Positions 1 to 7,276 of a DNA stretch of 9,389 nucleotides are shown piece by piece. This DNA comes from Planctomycetaceae bacterium (lineage in GTDB: Bacteria; Planctomycetota; Planctomycetia; Pirellulales; JAEUIK01). Each line of letters begins with the position of its first letter. Position 1 is the first letter of the stretch. A program made the translations under genes and the position numbers. Location of the stretch: contig JAEUIK010000585.1 of assembly GCA_016793185.1 (NCBI GenBank), positions 1 through 9,389 on the forward strand, written 5' to 3'. The notes beneath the pieces are model-generated. The model was given only the letters and a program-made list of their open reading frames with translations. It searched no databases and was not told the origin of the DNA.

Positions 1-596
1 AGCCCCAGCAAGATGCCCCCGCCGCCAAAGAAAAGAAATGGAGCTCGCCAACCGTAGAACTGCGCCACCCAGCCGGTCACGACGCCTCCCGCGATGATTC
101 CGGCGTACACGCCCGTCTGGTGGAGCGACATGGCGCGCGAGCGTGTGTCGGTCCCGTGATAGTCGCTGACGAGCGACATCGAGGCTGGGAAATAGAACGT
201 TTCGCCCAAACCCTCGGCGCCGCGCACGAAGACGAACTGCCAGAAGCGCTGGCAGAAGGCGGTCATGCCTGTCACGGCGCTCCAGACGTAGAGTCCGCCG
301 AGAATGACGAACTTGCGCGAGACGCGGTCGCCAACAATTCCCCCCAGCGGGGCCGTGGCGCCGTAAATCCACATAAAGGCGCTGACGATCAAGCCGAGTT
401 GCTCGTCGCTGAACTTGAACTCGTCCTTCAAGAGCGGCAGCACCGCCGAGATCGCCTGCCGGTCGGCGTAATTGAAGAAGCAGATGAACCACAGCATGCC
501 CACGATGGCCCAGCGGTAATTGCCGGGGGGCGCAGTCTCTGCGGGGAGCTGGCGATCGAGCGGCGCGGCATTGTGGGCGGCGGGTTCGCGGTGCAT
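1..596 (-). CDS. MFS transporter, N-terminal part (cut by window edge)
   Basis: This is a major facilitator superfamily secondary transporter of the inner membrane; 198 codons are visible and the rest lies beyond base 1. After a polar leader (residues 1-27) there is a first hydrophobic helix near 29-45 ending in FFNYADRQAIS, a pattern common in the anion:cation symporter/sugar-phosphate branch of MFS. A second helix near 66-86 is followed by the loop GDRVSRK (89-95), which fits MFS motif A (G-x-x-x-D-R-x-x-R/K). Further helices run near 97-115, 119-142 and 161-182. The ATG at 596 was chosen because the frame upstream contains no better start and the leader length is normal; no clear Shine-Dalgarno is seen. 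The gene lies 71 bp downstream of the beta-helix gene on the same strand, so cotranscription is likely. The substrate is unknown; uptake of a sugar acid or oligosaccharide product is only a guess from the neighbour. The family call is secure, the subfamily is not. Confidence 0.88.
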   Translation of the reverse strand, partial: MHREPAAHNAAPLDRQLPAETAPPGNYRWAIVGMLWFICFFNYADRQAISAVLPLLKDEFKFSDEQLGLIVSAFMWIYGATAPLGGIVGDRVSRKFVILGGLYVWSAVTGMTAFCQRFWQFVFVRGAEGLGETFYFPASMSLVSDYHGTDTRSRAMSLHQTGVYAGIIAGGVVTGWVAQFYGWRAPFLFFGGGGILLG

Positions 597-667
597 GGCA
601 GGCGACTTTGAGCAGCGGGGGATTCTGCGAAGAAACCGCCCCAGAATACCCGATTCACGCCCCGTGA

Positions 668-2026
668 CTACCCGCGGGCGGAACGAAGATCGGCGATCGG
701 CGTCGCGAAGCCCTCGATTTGATTGCCTGTCAGCCCGATCTCGCGCGTGTCCGTCCCCAGGCGAACGCCGATCCGCTGTGCCGGTCCGCGCGTCTCGCGG
801 AGTTGATTGTCGCGAATCGTGACCGACTCGGTGGCCCCCTGCACGTCGACGGCGATCCCCTCGGCCGGGCCGCTGTCGACGATCTGATTGCGCTCGAGCA
901 GGTTGCGATGGGGAGCGAAATCGGGCCCGCGCTCGGGCCGAAACAGCACCCCCCCTTTGCCGCTGCGGACGATCTCGTTCTCGCGAATCACGTTCTCGGT
1001 GTCGCGATGACCGATCGAGACGCCGTGGCCGGAGTTGTCTGCGATGCGGTTGTGCTCGGCCAGGCCCCCCTTGACGCCCCAACAAAAGAAGATCCCGATG
1101 TCGTTGCGCTCGAGTCGATTGCCGCGAATGATCGGGCGTTGCGATCCGGAGCCGGGGTGCAACCCCAGCCCGACGTTGTCGTGACTGTGGCAGTTCTCGA
1201 CCGCCACATCGTGGCAGATTTGCCAGCTGATGCCATCGCCGTTGTAGTTGCGGGCGGTGACGCCGCGAATGGCAATGTCGCGGCAATCCTGCAGAAAGAC
1301 GCAGCCGGCGTAGTTGCCGTCGAGGTTCTCGTTCTGGCTGCGATTGCCATCGAGCGTGAGATTCTCGATGACGATGTTTTCGATATTCTCTCCGCTAAGC
1401 AGGGGAAAGAGGGTAGCGACCGTCGGTTCGCCCATCAGCCAGTAATTCTCGCGCAGCGCACGGTCGAGCCGGAACCGCTTGCCGCTGCGGGCGACGAGCG
1501 TCCGCTTGCAAACCAGTTGCCCTTGGTTGTGGGGGTTCTTGGCCCGCAGGCAGATGCCATCGCCAACGCGGAATCCGTCGGCATCCGCCAGCGTGATCTC
1601 CTGGTCGTACCAGTCCGAATCGGCCGCCAGCTTCGTCGCTTGCGAGGGCTCCTTGATGAGGATGGACTCGTCGCCGCTGCCGACCAGCCGGACATGCGAC
1701 GCCAGATACACAGCGTTCCGCAGCCGGTAGGTGCCGGGCAGCACGCGGACGGTGCCGCCGCCGTGCCGGGCGACGGAGTCGACGGCCGCTTGCAGGACCT
1801 TCTCGTTGGTCCCCACAAGATCGGCCTGCTCGGGACCGACGCTCAGGGAAAGCCGTTCCTCCCAGTCGGGCTCGCGCCGATCCCCCGCAGTTGCCCGCGG
1901 GGTCGGGGAGAGGAGCGGATCGGCTCCCAGCGATGCACGTCGCAGAGCGGATCCGAGTCCCAGCGCCGCCGCTCCCAGCAGCATCTCTCGACGAGCAACG
2001 CGCCCCGAATCTTGGTCGTGCGGCAT
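668..2026 (-). CDS. Tat-exported right-handed parallel beta-helix protein
   Basis: A 452-residue protein. The N-terminus RVARREMLLGAAALGLGS (9-26) looks like a twin-arginine signal: paired arginines, a short hydrophobic stretch, then polar sequence. Residues 73-115 (TNEKVLQAAVDSVA, then a GGGTVRVLPGTYRL-type stretch and VRLVGSG) match the start of pectate-lyase-superfamily folds, where a glycine-rich turn precedes the first coil. From about 213 to 440 there are repeated coils of the PbH1 type, with the rhythm I-x-N-x-x-I followed by G-I/V-x-L: for example ENIVIENLTLDGN, DIAIRGVTARNYNGDGIS, VAVENCHSHDNVGLGL and VIRENEIVRSGKGGVLF. Such proteins bind or cleave polysaccharides outside the cytoplasm, often in uronate metabolism or epimerisation. 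I see no diagnostic catalytic signature, so substrate and reaction stay open. The start at 2026 gives a well-formed signal peptide. It is divergent from the phosphatase gene and upstream of an MFS transporter gene. Confidence 0.87.
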   Translation of the reverse strand: MPHDQDSGRVARREMLLGAAALGLGSALRRASLGADPLLSPTPRATAGDRREPDWEERLSLSVGPEQADLVGTNEKVLQAAVDSVARHGGGTVRVLPGTYRLRNAVYLASHVRLVGSGDESILIKEPSQATKLAADSDWYDQEITLADADGFRVGDGICLRAKNPHNQGQLVCKRTLVARSGKRFRLDRALRENYWLMGEPTVATLFPLLSGENIENIVIENLTLDGNRSQNENLDGNYAGCVFLQDCRDIAIRGVTARNYNGDGISWQICHDVAVENCHSHDNVGLGLHPGSGSQRPIIRGNRLERNDIGIFFCWGVKGGLAEHNRIADNSGHGVSIGHRDTENVIRENEIVRSGKGGVLFRPERGPDFAPHRNLLERNQIVDSGPAEGIAVDVQGATESVTIRDNQLRETRGPAQRIGVRLGTDTREIGLTGNQIEGFATPIADLRSARG

Positions 2027-2324
2027 GGGTGTTTCTCGCGTGATACCAGGCGACCGTGAACCAGCGTCAGTGGGACGTGTCGGACGTGGAGTCTAACCCA
2101 CCGCGAGCGTCCGCGAAACAACACAGGCGGTGGCCAGTGGCGAAGGGGCATCGAGCAGCCGTGGCGAGCCGAGCTTCGGCCTGGCGGGCGAGAATGGACT
2201 TGATTCGGAGAATTTCCCAGCCGACAACTGGGGACAACCGGCATCGCTCGCGCGAACCCCGGCGGGCCCCTGCCCTCGCGAATCAGGTTTTCGACGCAGC
2301 ACCCGACGAAGGCAATCCTTCCAC
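2027..2324. other. Divergent intergenic region, 298 bp
   Basis: This stretch separates two divergent starts (beta-helix gene at 2026 on -, phosphatase gene at 2325 on +), so it must hold promoters for both. I see no convincing -35/-10 pair and no RNA gene. The only notable signal is the 7-base direct repeat GGACGTG at 2073-2079 and 2082-2088, about 50 bp upstream of the beta-helix start. An open frame in phase with the phosphatase begins at 2130, but residues encoded before 2325 show no family similarity and the catalytic GDVHG motif begins only 11 codons after 2325, so I treat the region as non-coding. Confidence 0.6.
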
Positions 2325-3074
2325 ATGCCCCACGACTCGCGCCAGATTGCCATCGGCGACGTGCACGGCTGCGTGCATGCGCTCGATGCGCTGCTCGACG
2401 CGATTTCCCCGACGCCGGACGACCAACTCATTTTCCTGGGGGACCTGATCGATCAAGGGCATGAAAGCCGCGACGTCATCGATCGGCTGATCGAGCTGAA
2501 GCGGCGGTGCTCGCTCGTGCTGATCGAGGGCAACCACGAAGAGATGATGTTCGCCGCCCGAGAAAGCGAAAAGGCGCTGCGCTACTGGGAGAACTGCGGC
2601 GGCGTCGCGACCCTCAATTCGTTTCGCTTCGGAGGAAGCCTAAAGGACATTCCCCGAGAATACTGGGAGCTGCTCGCAGAGGGGCTCCCCTACTACGAAA
2701 CCGAGGATCAGATCTTCACGCATGCCAATTATCAGCCCGATCTGCCGATGTCGGCGCAGCCCGGCTATCAACTGCGCTGGGCGCTCTTCGAGCCGGAGCG
2801 GATGCAGCCGCACGTGTCTGGCAAATCCGTGTGGGTCGGGCACACCGAGCAAGTTCAGGGAGAAATACTCGACCTCGGATTTGCGATCTGCATCGATACC
2901 GCCTGCTGGCGCTATGGCTGGCTGACTGCGGTCGAGGTCGAGACGAAACAAGTCTGGCAGGCGAATCGCTGGGGGAGTCTGCGCGAAGTCGGCGAGGCGA
3001 GCCAGCGTGGTCAGTTGACGCGTCTCTTGCGCAAGAAGCTGGCCGACGCCGCTCCGGCCGTCTCCGCGAACTGA
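2325..3074 (+). CDS. PPP-family metallophosphatase (serine/threonine protein phosphatase)
   Basis: A 249-residue cytoplasmic metallophosphoesterase with the PPP-family signature blocks in order: GDVHG at 11-15, GDLIDQG at 39-45 (the G-D-x-x-D-x-G block) and GNHE at 69-72. These supply the two-metal centre and the catalytic histidine. Later come FTHANY (131-136), where H133 should be a metal ligand, and VGHT (171-174) followed by IDTACWRYGWLTAVEVE, the usual C-terminal strand pair. The length matches small bacterial phosphatases of the lambda-phosphatase/PrpA class. The ATG at 2325 is chosen over in-phase upstream starts because family members begin about ten residues before GDxHG; a weak GAAGG lies about 12 bases upstream. 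It would remove phosphate from proteins or possibly dinucleoside polyphosphates; I cannot decide which. It is the only + strand gene here and converges on the propeller gene with a 50 bp gap, so it is probably monocistronic. Confidence 0.9.
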   Translation: MPHDSRQIAIGDVHGCVHALDALLDAISPTPDDQLIFLGDLIDQGHESRDVIDRLIELKRRCSLVLIEGNHEEMMFAARESEKALRYWENCGGVATLNSFRFGGSLKDIPREYWELLAEGLPYYETEDQIFTHANYQPDLPMSAQPGYQLRWALFEPERMQPHVSGKSVWVGHTEQVQGEILDLGFAICIDTACWRYGWLTAVEVETKQVWQANRWGSLREVGEASQRGQLTRLLRKKLADAAPAVSAN

Positions 3075-3124
3075 CATCGACATCCGCCGCCGCTGCACCC
3101 AGCCAGGGAGGCCGGCGAGCCTCG

Positions 3125-4432
3125 CTAGCCAGCCTTGATCGAGGGCAACCAGCGCGGATGATCGGCGCCCAGATTATCGATGCCGCGCGTGATCATCCGG
3201 GCGTCGCTGCCGTCAGAATTCATCACCCACACGGCGGGGGCTTCACCAACCGCCGCGCGGCAAAAGACGATCTGCCGGCCGTCGGCCGATTGGTTGGCGC
3301 GAAAGTTCCAGACCGGGCGTCCGCTCGGCGTCAGGGACGTTTCTTTGCCCGATTGCGGATCCAGCAGGCTGATTTCGGTGCCCCCCTCGGCCTGGTCGGG
3401 CTTGTAGTCGCGATTGAAATGGTCGAGGTCGGCTTTGCCGGTCCGATATTGCCAGGCGACGCGACTGTCGGGCAGCCGCTGCGGATAAAGGATCTTGGCG
3501 TCGGTCGTCCAGGCCGGCAGATTCGAGCCGCCGCCGCGCGTCTTGAGGTCGCCGTAGGTGGCGGCAAACCACATCGACTGTCCTTTCGTCAGGACTCGAT
3601 GCTCGCTTCCATTCGAGCGGCCGACGCAGACATCGCACCAATCGTGTCCCGGATCGGTGTGGTAATGGCAATCGACGTAGAGAATCCACCGGGCGTCGGG
3701 CGACCAACTGGTGCCAAAGAACAAGTGCGCCGGATTCGCCGCCACGCGCACGCGGTTCGACCCGTCCGCGTCGCTCGTCCAGATCTGATAGCCCTCTGGA
3801 CTGGCCAGGTGATAGGCCACGCGGCGGCCATCGGGGCTCAGGCTCAAGCCGTAGGGGAGGCCTTCGCCCGGCTTCGTGAACGGCTGCGGGTCGGTGCCGT
3901 CGAGATTCATACTGACGATCGAGCCAACCCGATCCTTGACGACTTGCACCAGAATTCGCTCGTTGCCGATGAGCAGGGCAGGGGTCTCGAACGGGGCGAT
4001 GCGCTCCTCGTTGCAGAGCTCCTCGAGGCCGCCGGTTTCCAAGTCGTAGCGCCAGATGTGCGTTGGCGTTTGCGTGTAGTACTCGTCGAACGGCTTGCCC
4101 GGCCCGTCGCGGCGCGGCTCCATACTCAACAGCACGACGTGACGGCCGTCCGGAAACACCGCGCCGGGCTGCCAGGTCGCCTGCCCCGGGGCGTCGAGCT
4201 CAAGGTAACGGATTTCGGGATCCGCTCCGGCCGCTTTCAGGGTCACCAAGGCCGTCTTGCCTTGGGAGGTGAAGAAAAAGCGGTTGGGCACGGAATCGCG
4301 CGCAACATTACTCGCCGCACTTGCTGAAACGCTACGAAAGAGCCAGGGGGCCGTAATGGCGCCCGCCAGAAACGCCCGACGTTGAACCTCCGACAGCGGC
4401 TGTGAATCAACGCGCGAATTGCGATTACTCAT
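3125..4432 (-). CDS. Tat-exported TolB-like beta-propeller protein
   Basis: A 435-residue protein predicted to be periplasmic. Residues 14-40 (SEVQRRAFLAGAITAP and the following Ala/Ser-rich part) form a twin-arginine-type signal with R18-R19. The body has PD40/TolB-type propeller blades, each with an S-x-D-G/A turn and a strand ending in a D-x-D-G-S-type loop: LSPDGRRVAYH (198-208) with SDADGSNRVRV (220-230), SWSPDARWILYVD (242-254), AWTTDAKILYP (307-317), and SADGRQIVF (382-390) with MNSDGSDARMIT (404-415). An unusual Cys/His-rich insertion C-H-Y-H...H-D-W-C-D-V-C lies at 255-269. A longer open frame runs upstream to 4564, but its extra 44 residues overlap the preceding gene and would bury the signal peptide, so ATG 4432 is preferred. 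That ATG overlaps the stop of the upstream gene by 8 bp (ATGAGTAA), implying translational coupling. Propellers of this type act as binding scaffolds or sugar lyases; no active site can be assigned. Confidence 0.83.
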   Translation of the reverse strand: MSNRNSRVDSQPLSEVQRRAFLAGAITAPWLFRSVSASAASNVARDSVPNRFFFTSQGKTALVTLKAAGADPEIRYLELDAPGQATWQPGAVFPDGRHVVLLSMEPRRDGPGKPFDEYYTQTPTHIWRYDLETGGLEELCNEERIAPFETPALLIGNERILVQVVKDRVGSIVSMNLDGTDPQPFTKPGEGLPYGLSLSPDGRRVAYHLASPEGYQIWTSDADGSNRVRVAANPAHLFFGTSWSPDARWILYVDCHYHTDPGHDWCDVCVGRSNGSEHRVLTKGQSMWFAATYGDLKTRGGGSNLPAWTTDAKILYPQRLPDSRVAWQYRTGKADLDHFNRDYKPDQAEGGTEISLLDPQSGKETSLTPSGRPVWNFRANQSADGRQIVFCRAAVGEAPAVWVMNSDGSDARMITRGIDNLGADHPRWLPSIKAG

Positions 4433-5072
4433 CGAAAGTTGCAGCTTCAGGTTTTCGCTTAAATCGCCACCAATGCACCACCAACACGACGGAAACGACG
4501 ATTGTCGCCGGGAGCGTCGCAAAAATCGAGCCAAAGAACAGTGACAAAAAATACCAGGCGGCAATATTGATGACGTCGTCAGGTGCCTCGTTCACGTACA
4601 TGTACGGGTCCACGGCGAAGCCCGTCAGGCCGATCATCCACACGATGATCAATGTCCATCCGATCGCCAGGAATACCACTTTTCGTTCGTCGTCGGGCAT
4701 GCCAGCCGTGCTGCCGGCCAAGACGGCGGCTGCAACAGCAAACATGGTGAAGGCAGCACCGCCAAACACCACATAGGCACAAAGAATCTCCCAGCCGTCG
4801 GTCGGCAGCGACAAGCCCGAGCCCCGCCAGAAATATCGTGCGAGCAGGTCCGCAATCACGAGACCGGCGGCGCCGCCACATTCAGCGCAGATCGCGTTAA
4901 CGAGCGTGCTTGGCCGACTGACGCCTCGACCGAGCAGTACGAGCGATAAGGCGCCGACCAATGGTAGTAGTACCAATGCCCGTGGCCCGAAACATCGAAC
5001 CGCGGACATTTGTAGCGCGGACAACGTGATGAAGGCGAGTAGGTAACGCAGTCCGAAGTGAATACGGCTCAT
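4425..5072 (-). CDS. Polytopic membrane protein, unknown function
   Basis: A 215-residue hydrophobic protein with about six membrane segments (near 9-26, 31-48, 58-78, 94-119, 131-153 and 170-202; the last may be two). It ends in a basic cytoplasmic tail WWRFKRKPEA. The N-terminus FGLRYLLAFITLSAL resembles an N-terminal signature (F-S-L-R-x-L-L-x-x-x-T-L) seen on many planctomycete membrane proteins of unknown role; this recognition is from memory. The start ATG 5072 follows the redoxin gene stop by 55 bp on the same strand. The stop TAA overlaps the start of the propeller gene, so the two proteins are probably made together. I do not recognise a transport or enzyme family and see no conserved charged residue pattern inside the helices. 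A role in anchoring or supporting the exported propeller is only a guess from the coupling. Confidence 0.78.
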   Translation of the reverse strand: MSRIHFGLRYLLAFITLSALQMSAVRCFGPRALVLLPLVGALSLVLLGRGVSRPSTLVNAICAECGGAAGLVIADLLARYFWRGSGLSLPTDGWEILCAYVVFGGAAFTMFAVAAAVLAGSTAGMPDDERKVVFLAIGWTLIIVWMIGLTGFAVDPYMYVNEAPDDVINIAAWYFLSLFFGSIFATLPATIVVSVVLVVHWWRFKRKPEAATFDE

Positions 5073-5127
5073 TGCCGCAGTTTAGCAGCAGACAAAACGC
5101 AATAACATCGTCCAAGCCAGCCCCGAT

Positions 5128-7005
5128 CTATCGAGCCTTTGCCGACCGTTCCGGCTTGATTTGGCCGGTTCGCGACAGCTCGCCGTACTTGGCGAAGATG
5201 TCGCTGCCGAAGGTCCCCAGGCCGTGGGCGACAATCACGCCCTCGCGATTAACGAGCACCACCCACGGCATCGCCTTGATCTGCAGCCAATCGTAGTACG
5301 ACGGATGCTCGGCGTCGGAGCCGTCGCCATCGATGAGGACCGGCATGGTCCACTTGTTCTTGGCCAGTTCCTTTTCGACGGCGGCCCGATCCTTGGTCGC
5401 GCGATGGATGGCGATGAAGGCCTGCCCGCGGAGCTTGGCGTCGGCCGCAGCCTGCTGCATCAGGTCGAGCGTGAAGTGACAGGGGCCGCAGCCGATGTCC
5501 CAGAAGGCGATCTCGACTGCCTTGCCGCGGAGATCTTGCCACGAAAGCGGCGGACTGTTAATCCAGCCGTCGCGCGAGAGCGCGGGGAGCGTCTGCCCCA
5601 ACCGCTCGTCGACGCCTTTCTGGACGTCTTCCAGGACCTTTCGTCCCTCTTCTTGTTGGGCACGGGCGGTGGCCGCGAGCTTCTCGCGCTCGGCTTCGGT
5701 CTGCGCGGGATGGTAGGTGTAACGAATCGGCGGATCATAGCGCCAATCGGTGGAGACATTGGCGCCGTCGGGAATCTCGTGTTCGAAGAGCGCATCCGGA
5801 AGCGTCGGATTGACGACGGCTTCAACCACGCGGCCCGTCGAGATGACCGCCAGTTTCGACTCGCCCGAATCGGTGTGGTAGCTGCGAAAGCGAATGCGAA
5901 ATGGATACCAGATTCCTGGAGCCAGCTCGCGAAAATCGTCGAACAACTTATCGACGCCCAGTACCAGATGGCGCTCGCGTTCGGCCTGGTACCGCCCTTC
6001 GGCGGCAATCCGACTCTCGGGAGATTGACCATCGAGCCAACCTTTCCAGTCGTTGTGCGTCTCGAATTGAACGCCGGCGATTTTGGACTTGAGTTGCAAG
6101 TCGGCGGCTGTCGAAAGGGTCGAACGGTACGATTCGGCGCCGAGCAGGCGCCGATCGCTGGTGCGGAAGTAGAACCGATCGTTGCCGAGCGGCCATTCCA
6201 CACAGTCACACTCTTGCCCTTCATACGTCGTCCGGCCCCGCAGTCGCAGCCCTTCGTACCTCGGCATTCCCAACGACTCGTTGTAGGTCTGGCTGCCGTG
6301 AGACCGCGAGTCGGGCTTCCGCCACCACGTGAACGGGCCCATGTGTCGAGTGAGCGTACCCCAGCGCAGGTTATGAGCAAAGGAGTGTTGGAAGATCAGA
6401 TCGACTTTGTCGTCGAGCACGAAGGACTGGCTGGTCATTGCCCCATTCTCAAGGCGGGTTGCCTCTTCGATCGCCAATGCGCCGCTGAACGTACGGCGCG
6501 ATTGCGACCGGGTGGCGCCAATGATCTCGTTCGCAGTCATCACGCGGTCTTTGTCCCAAGCAAGCTCGAAGCGAATCGTCAGGGTTTTCTCCAATGGCTT
6601 GTCGCTCATTTTGAACGGTCCCGGAATGCGTGGTAGTGGTTTTTGGCCCTCCTCGGTCCGCTCTTGCACGGTTTCGATCTTAATGAGCATGCCGTCGACG
6701 CGTGCGGGCCCTGATTCGTCATCGTAGAGCTGGCGCATCAGGCCCTCGGCGGTGACCTTGTTGGATGCCTCCGCCACGGGGGGTGAATCGGGAACTTCCG
6801 CCCGCAATGATCGCGAGCTCACCGCCGGCAGCAGCACTCCAACGATCGCGAAGAGCGCCAGGCCGGCTGCCACCCAGCGAGAAGTTCGTCGCTGGCTGGA
6901 CCCGCTCTCCGGCAGCAGCTCCAGGCGGCGCTTCCAGAACGAGCTCAGCCGGGCCGCCGGACCATGGTCAAAACGCGTTCCCCAGGGACCCAATCGGTAG
7001 GACAT
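5128..7005 (-). CDS. Membrane-anchored protein with C-terminal thioredoxin-like (TlpA/ResA-type) domain
   Basis: A 625-residue protein. Residues 5-32 carry the shared module (GPWGT...ARLSSFWKRRLELLP); a single helix follows near 43-62, so the rest should lie outside the cytoplasm. Residues about 85-430 are a large region ending in PTLPDALFEHEIPDG (400-414) and with LAPGIWYPFRIRF (361-373); these phrases resemble LolA/LppX-like domains often found before redoxin domains in planctomycetes, but that is a weak call. Residues 434-470 are a charged, probably helical linker. Residues 471-625 are a thioredoxin fold: DLRGKAVEIAFWDIGCGPC with the redox pair C506/C509, and the cis-proline loop MPWVVLVN (579-586). 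It likely performs thiol-disulfide exchange in the periplasm; its partner is unknown. The start is fixed by GGGGAGGAG at 7020-7012. An additional C-x-C pair sits at 266/268. It shares its module with the two genes upstream and precedes the small membrane protein gene by 55 bp. Confidence 0.88.
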   Translation of the reverse strand: MSYRLGPWGTRFDHGPAARLSSFWKRRLELLPESGSSQRRTSRWVAAGLALFAIVGVLLPAVSSRSLRAEVPDSPPVAEASNKVTAEGLMRQLYDDESGPARVDGMLIKIETVQERTEEGQKPLPRIPGPFKMSDKPLEKTLTIRFELAWDKDRVMTANEIIGATRSQSRRTFSGALAIEEATRLENGAMTSQSFVLDDKVDLIFQHSFAHNLRWGTLTRHMGPFTWWRKPDSRSHGSQTYNESLGMPRYEGLRLRGRTTYEGQECDCVEWPLGNDRFYFRTSDRRLLGAESYRSTLSTAADLQLKSKIAGVQFETHNDWKGWLDGQSPESRIAAEGRYQAERERHLVLGVDKLFDDFRELAPGIWYPFRIRFRSYHTDSGESKLAVISTGRVVEAVVNPTLPDALFEHEIPDGANVSTDWRYDPPIRYTYHPAQTEAEREKLAATARAQQEEGRKVLEDVQKGVDERLGQTLPALSRDGWINSPPLSWQDLRGKAVEIAFWDIGCGPCHFTLDLMQQAAADAKLRGQAFIAIHRATKDRAAVEKELAKNKWTMPVLIDGDGSDAEHPSYYDWLQIKAMPWVVLVNREGVIVAHGLGTFGSDIFAKYGELSRTGQIKPERSAKAR

Positions 7006-7011
7006 CGGTAA

Positions 7012-7020
7012 CTCCTCCCC
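7012..7020 (-). promoter_or_regulatory. Strong ribosome binding site of the redoxin gene
   Basis: On the minus strand GGGGAGGAG ends six bases before the ATG at 7005. It is the best Shine-Dalgarno match in the window and fixes the start immediately before the shared GPW module. Confidence 0.75.
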
Positions 7021-7120
7021 CGCATTGTTGCTCGCTCCCAGCGATCGATCACTTCCAGTCAGGTCCGCGGGCCGTTCTCACAGTAGCGCTTTCACACGCT
7101 CAAGCAAGGAAACGACTGAT

Positions 7121-7235
7121 GAACCACAGATTTCGCAGATGTCGCAGATGGGAAGAAAGGGTATTGAGCCCGACCTTCGGCGATCTCTTCCCCGTTTCAA
7201 CAATCTGCGTAAATCTGCGTCATCTGCGGTTTCAT
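7121..7235. repeat. Inverted pair of CAGAT-periodic intergenic repeats
   Basis: The left arm (7122-7150) reads AACCACAGAT, then CGCAGAT twice, with CAGAT units every 9 bases. The right arm (7201-7233) is its reverse complement type, with ATCTGCG three times at 9-10 base spacing and ending in GCGGTTT. The arms are about 50 bases apart and could pair imperfectly over about 30 bp. Such (C/A)CAGAT-repeat strings are known to me as dispersed intergenic repeats in several bacterial genomes; the exact family name I cannot give. They lie in the gap before the redoxin gene, so they may affect its transcript. No coding potential is apparent. Confidence 0.75.
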
Positions 7236-7276
7236 CTGGTCTTTGTGACTTCCGTCCTGACACTCCAGTTTCGCCG

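Noticed and set aside
719..2059. Long + strand open frame antisense to the beta-helix gene
   Set aside because: The minus-strand frame has a Tat signal and clear PbH1 repeats. The + frame is a GC-rich shadow rich in A, V, D and R with no family similarity.
3108..3123. Short GAGGC/GCCTC hairpin between the convergent phosphatase and propeller genes
   Set aside because: Only five base pairs and no T tract on either strand; too weak to call a terminator.
2507..4327. Long + strand open frame of about 600 codons across the phosphatase and propeller genes
   Set aside because: It overlaps two well-supported genes, has biased shadow composition and shows no domain.
4433..4564. N-terminal extension of the propeller gene to 4564
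   Set aside because: The extra 44 residues lie wholly in the membrane protein gene, look non-natural and would put the Tat signal in the interior.
4596..4605. GTACATGTAC palindrome resembling the TACA/TGTA core of BlaI/MecI operators
   Set aside because: It lies inside the membrane protein coding sequence (codons for P-Y-M-Y), far from any start, and its spacing differs from known operators.
5161..6636. Long + strand open frame antisense to the redoxin gene
   Set aside because: The opposite strand encodes a clear thioredoxin domain with CGPC; this frame is a high-GC shadow.
7084..7111. Possible -35/-10 pair before the redoxin gene (TTGCTT, 16 bases, TACTGT on the minus strand)
   Set aside because: Only three of six bases match each consensus, and planctomycete promoters are poorly defined; not supportable.
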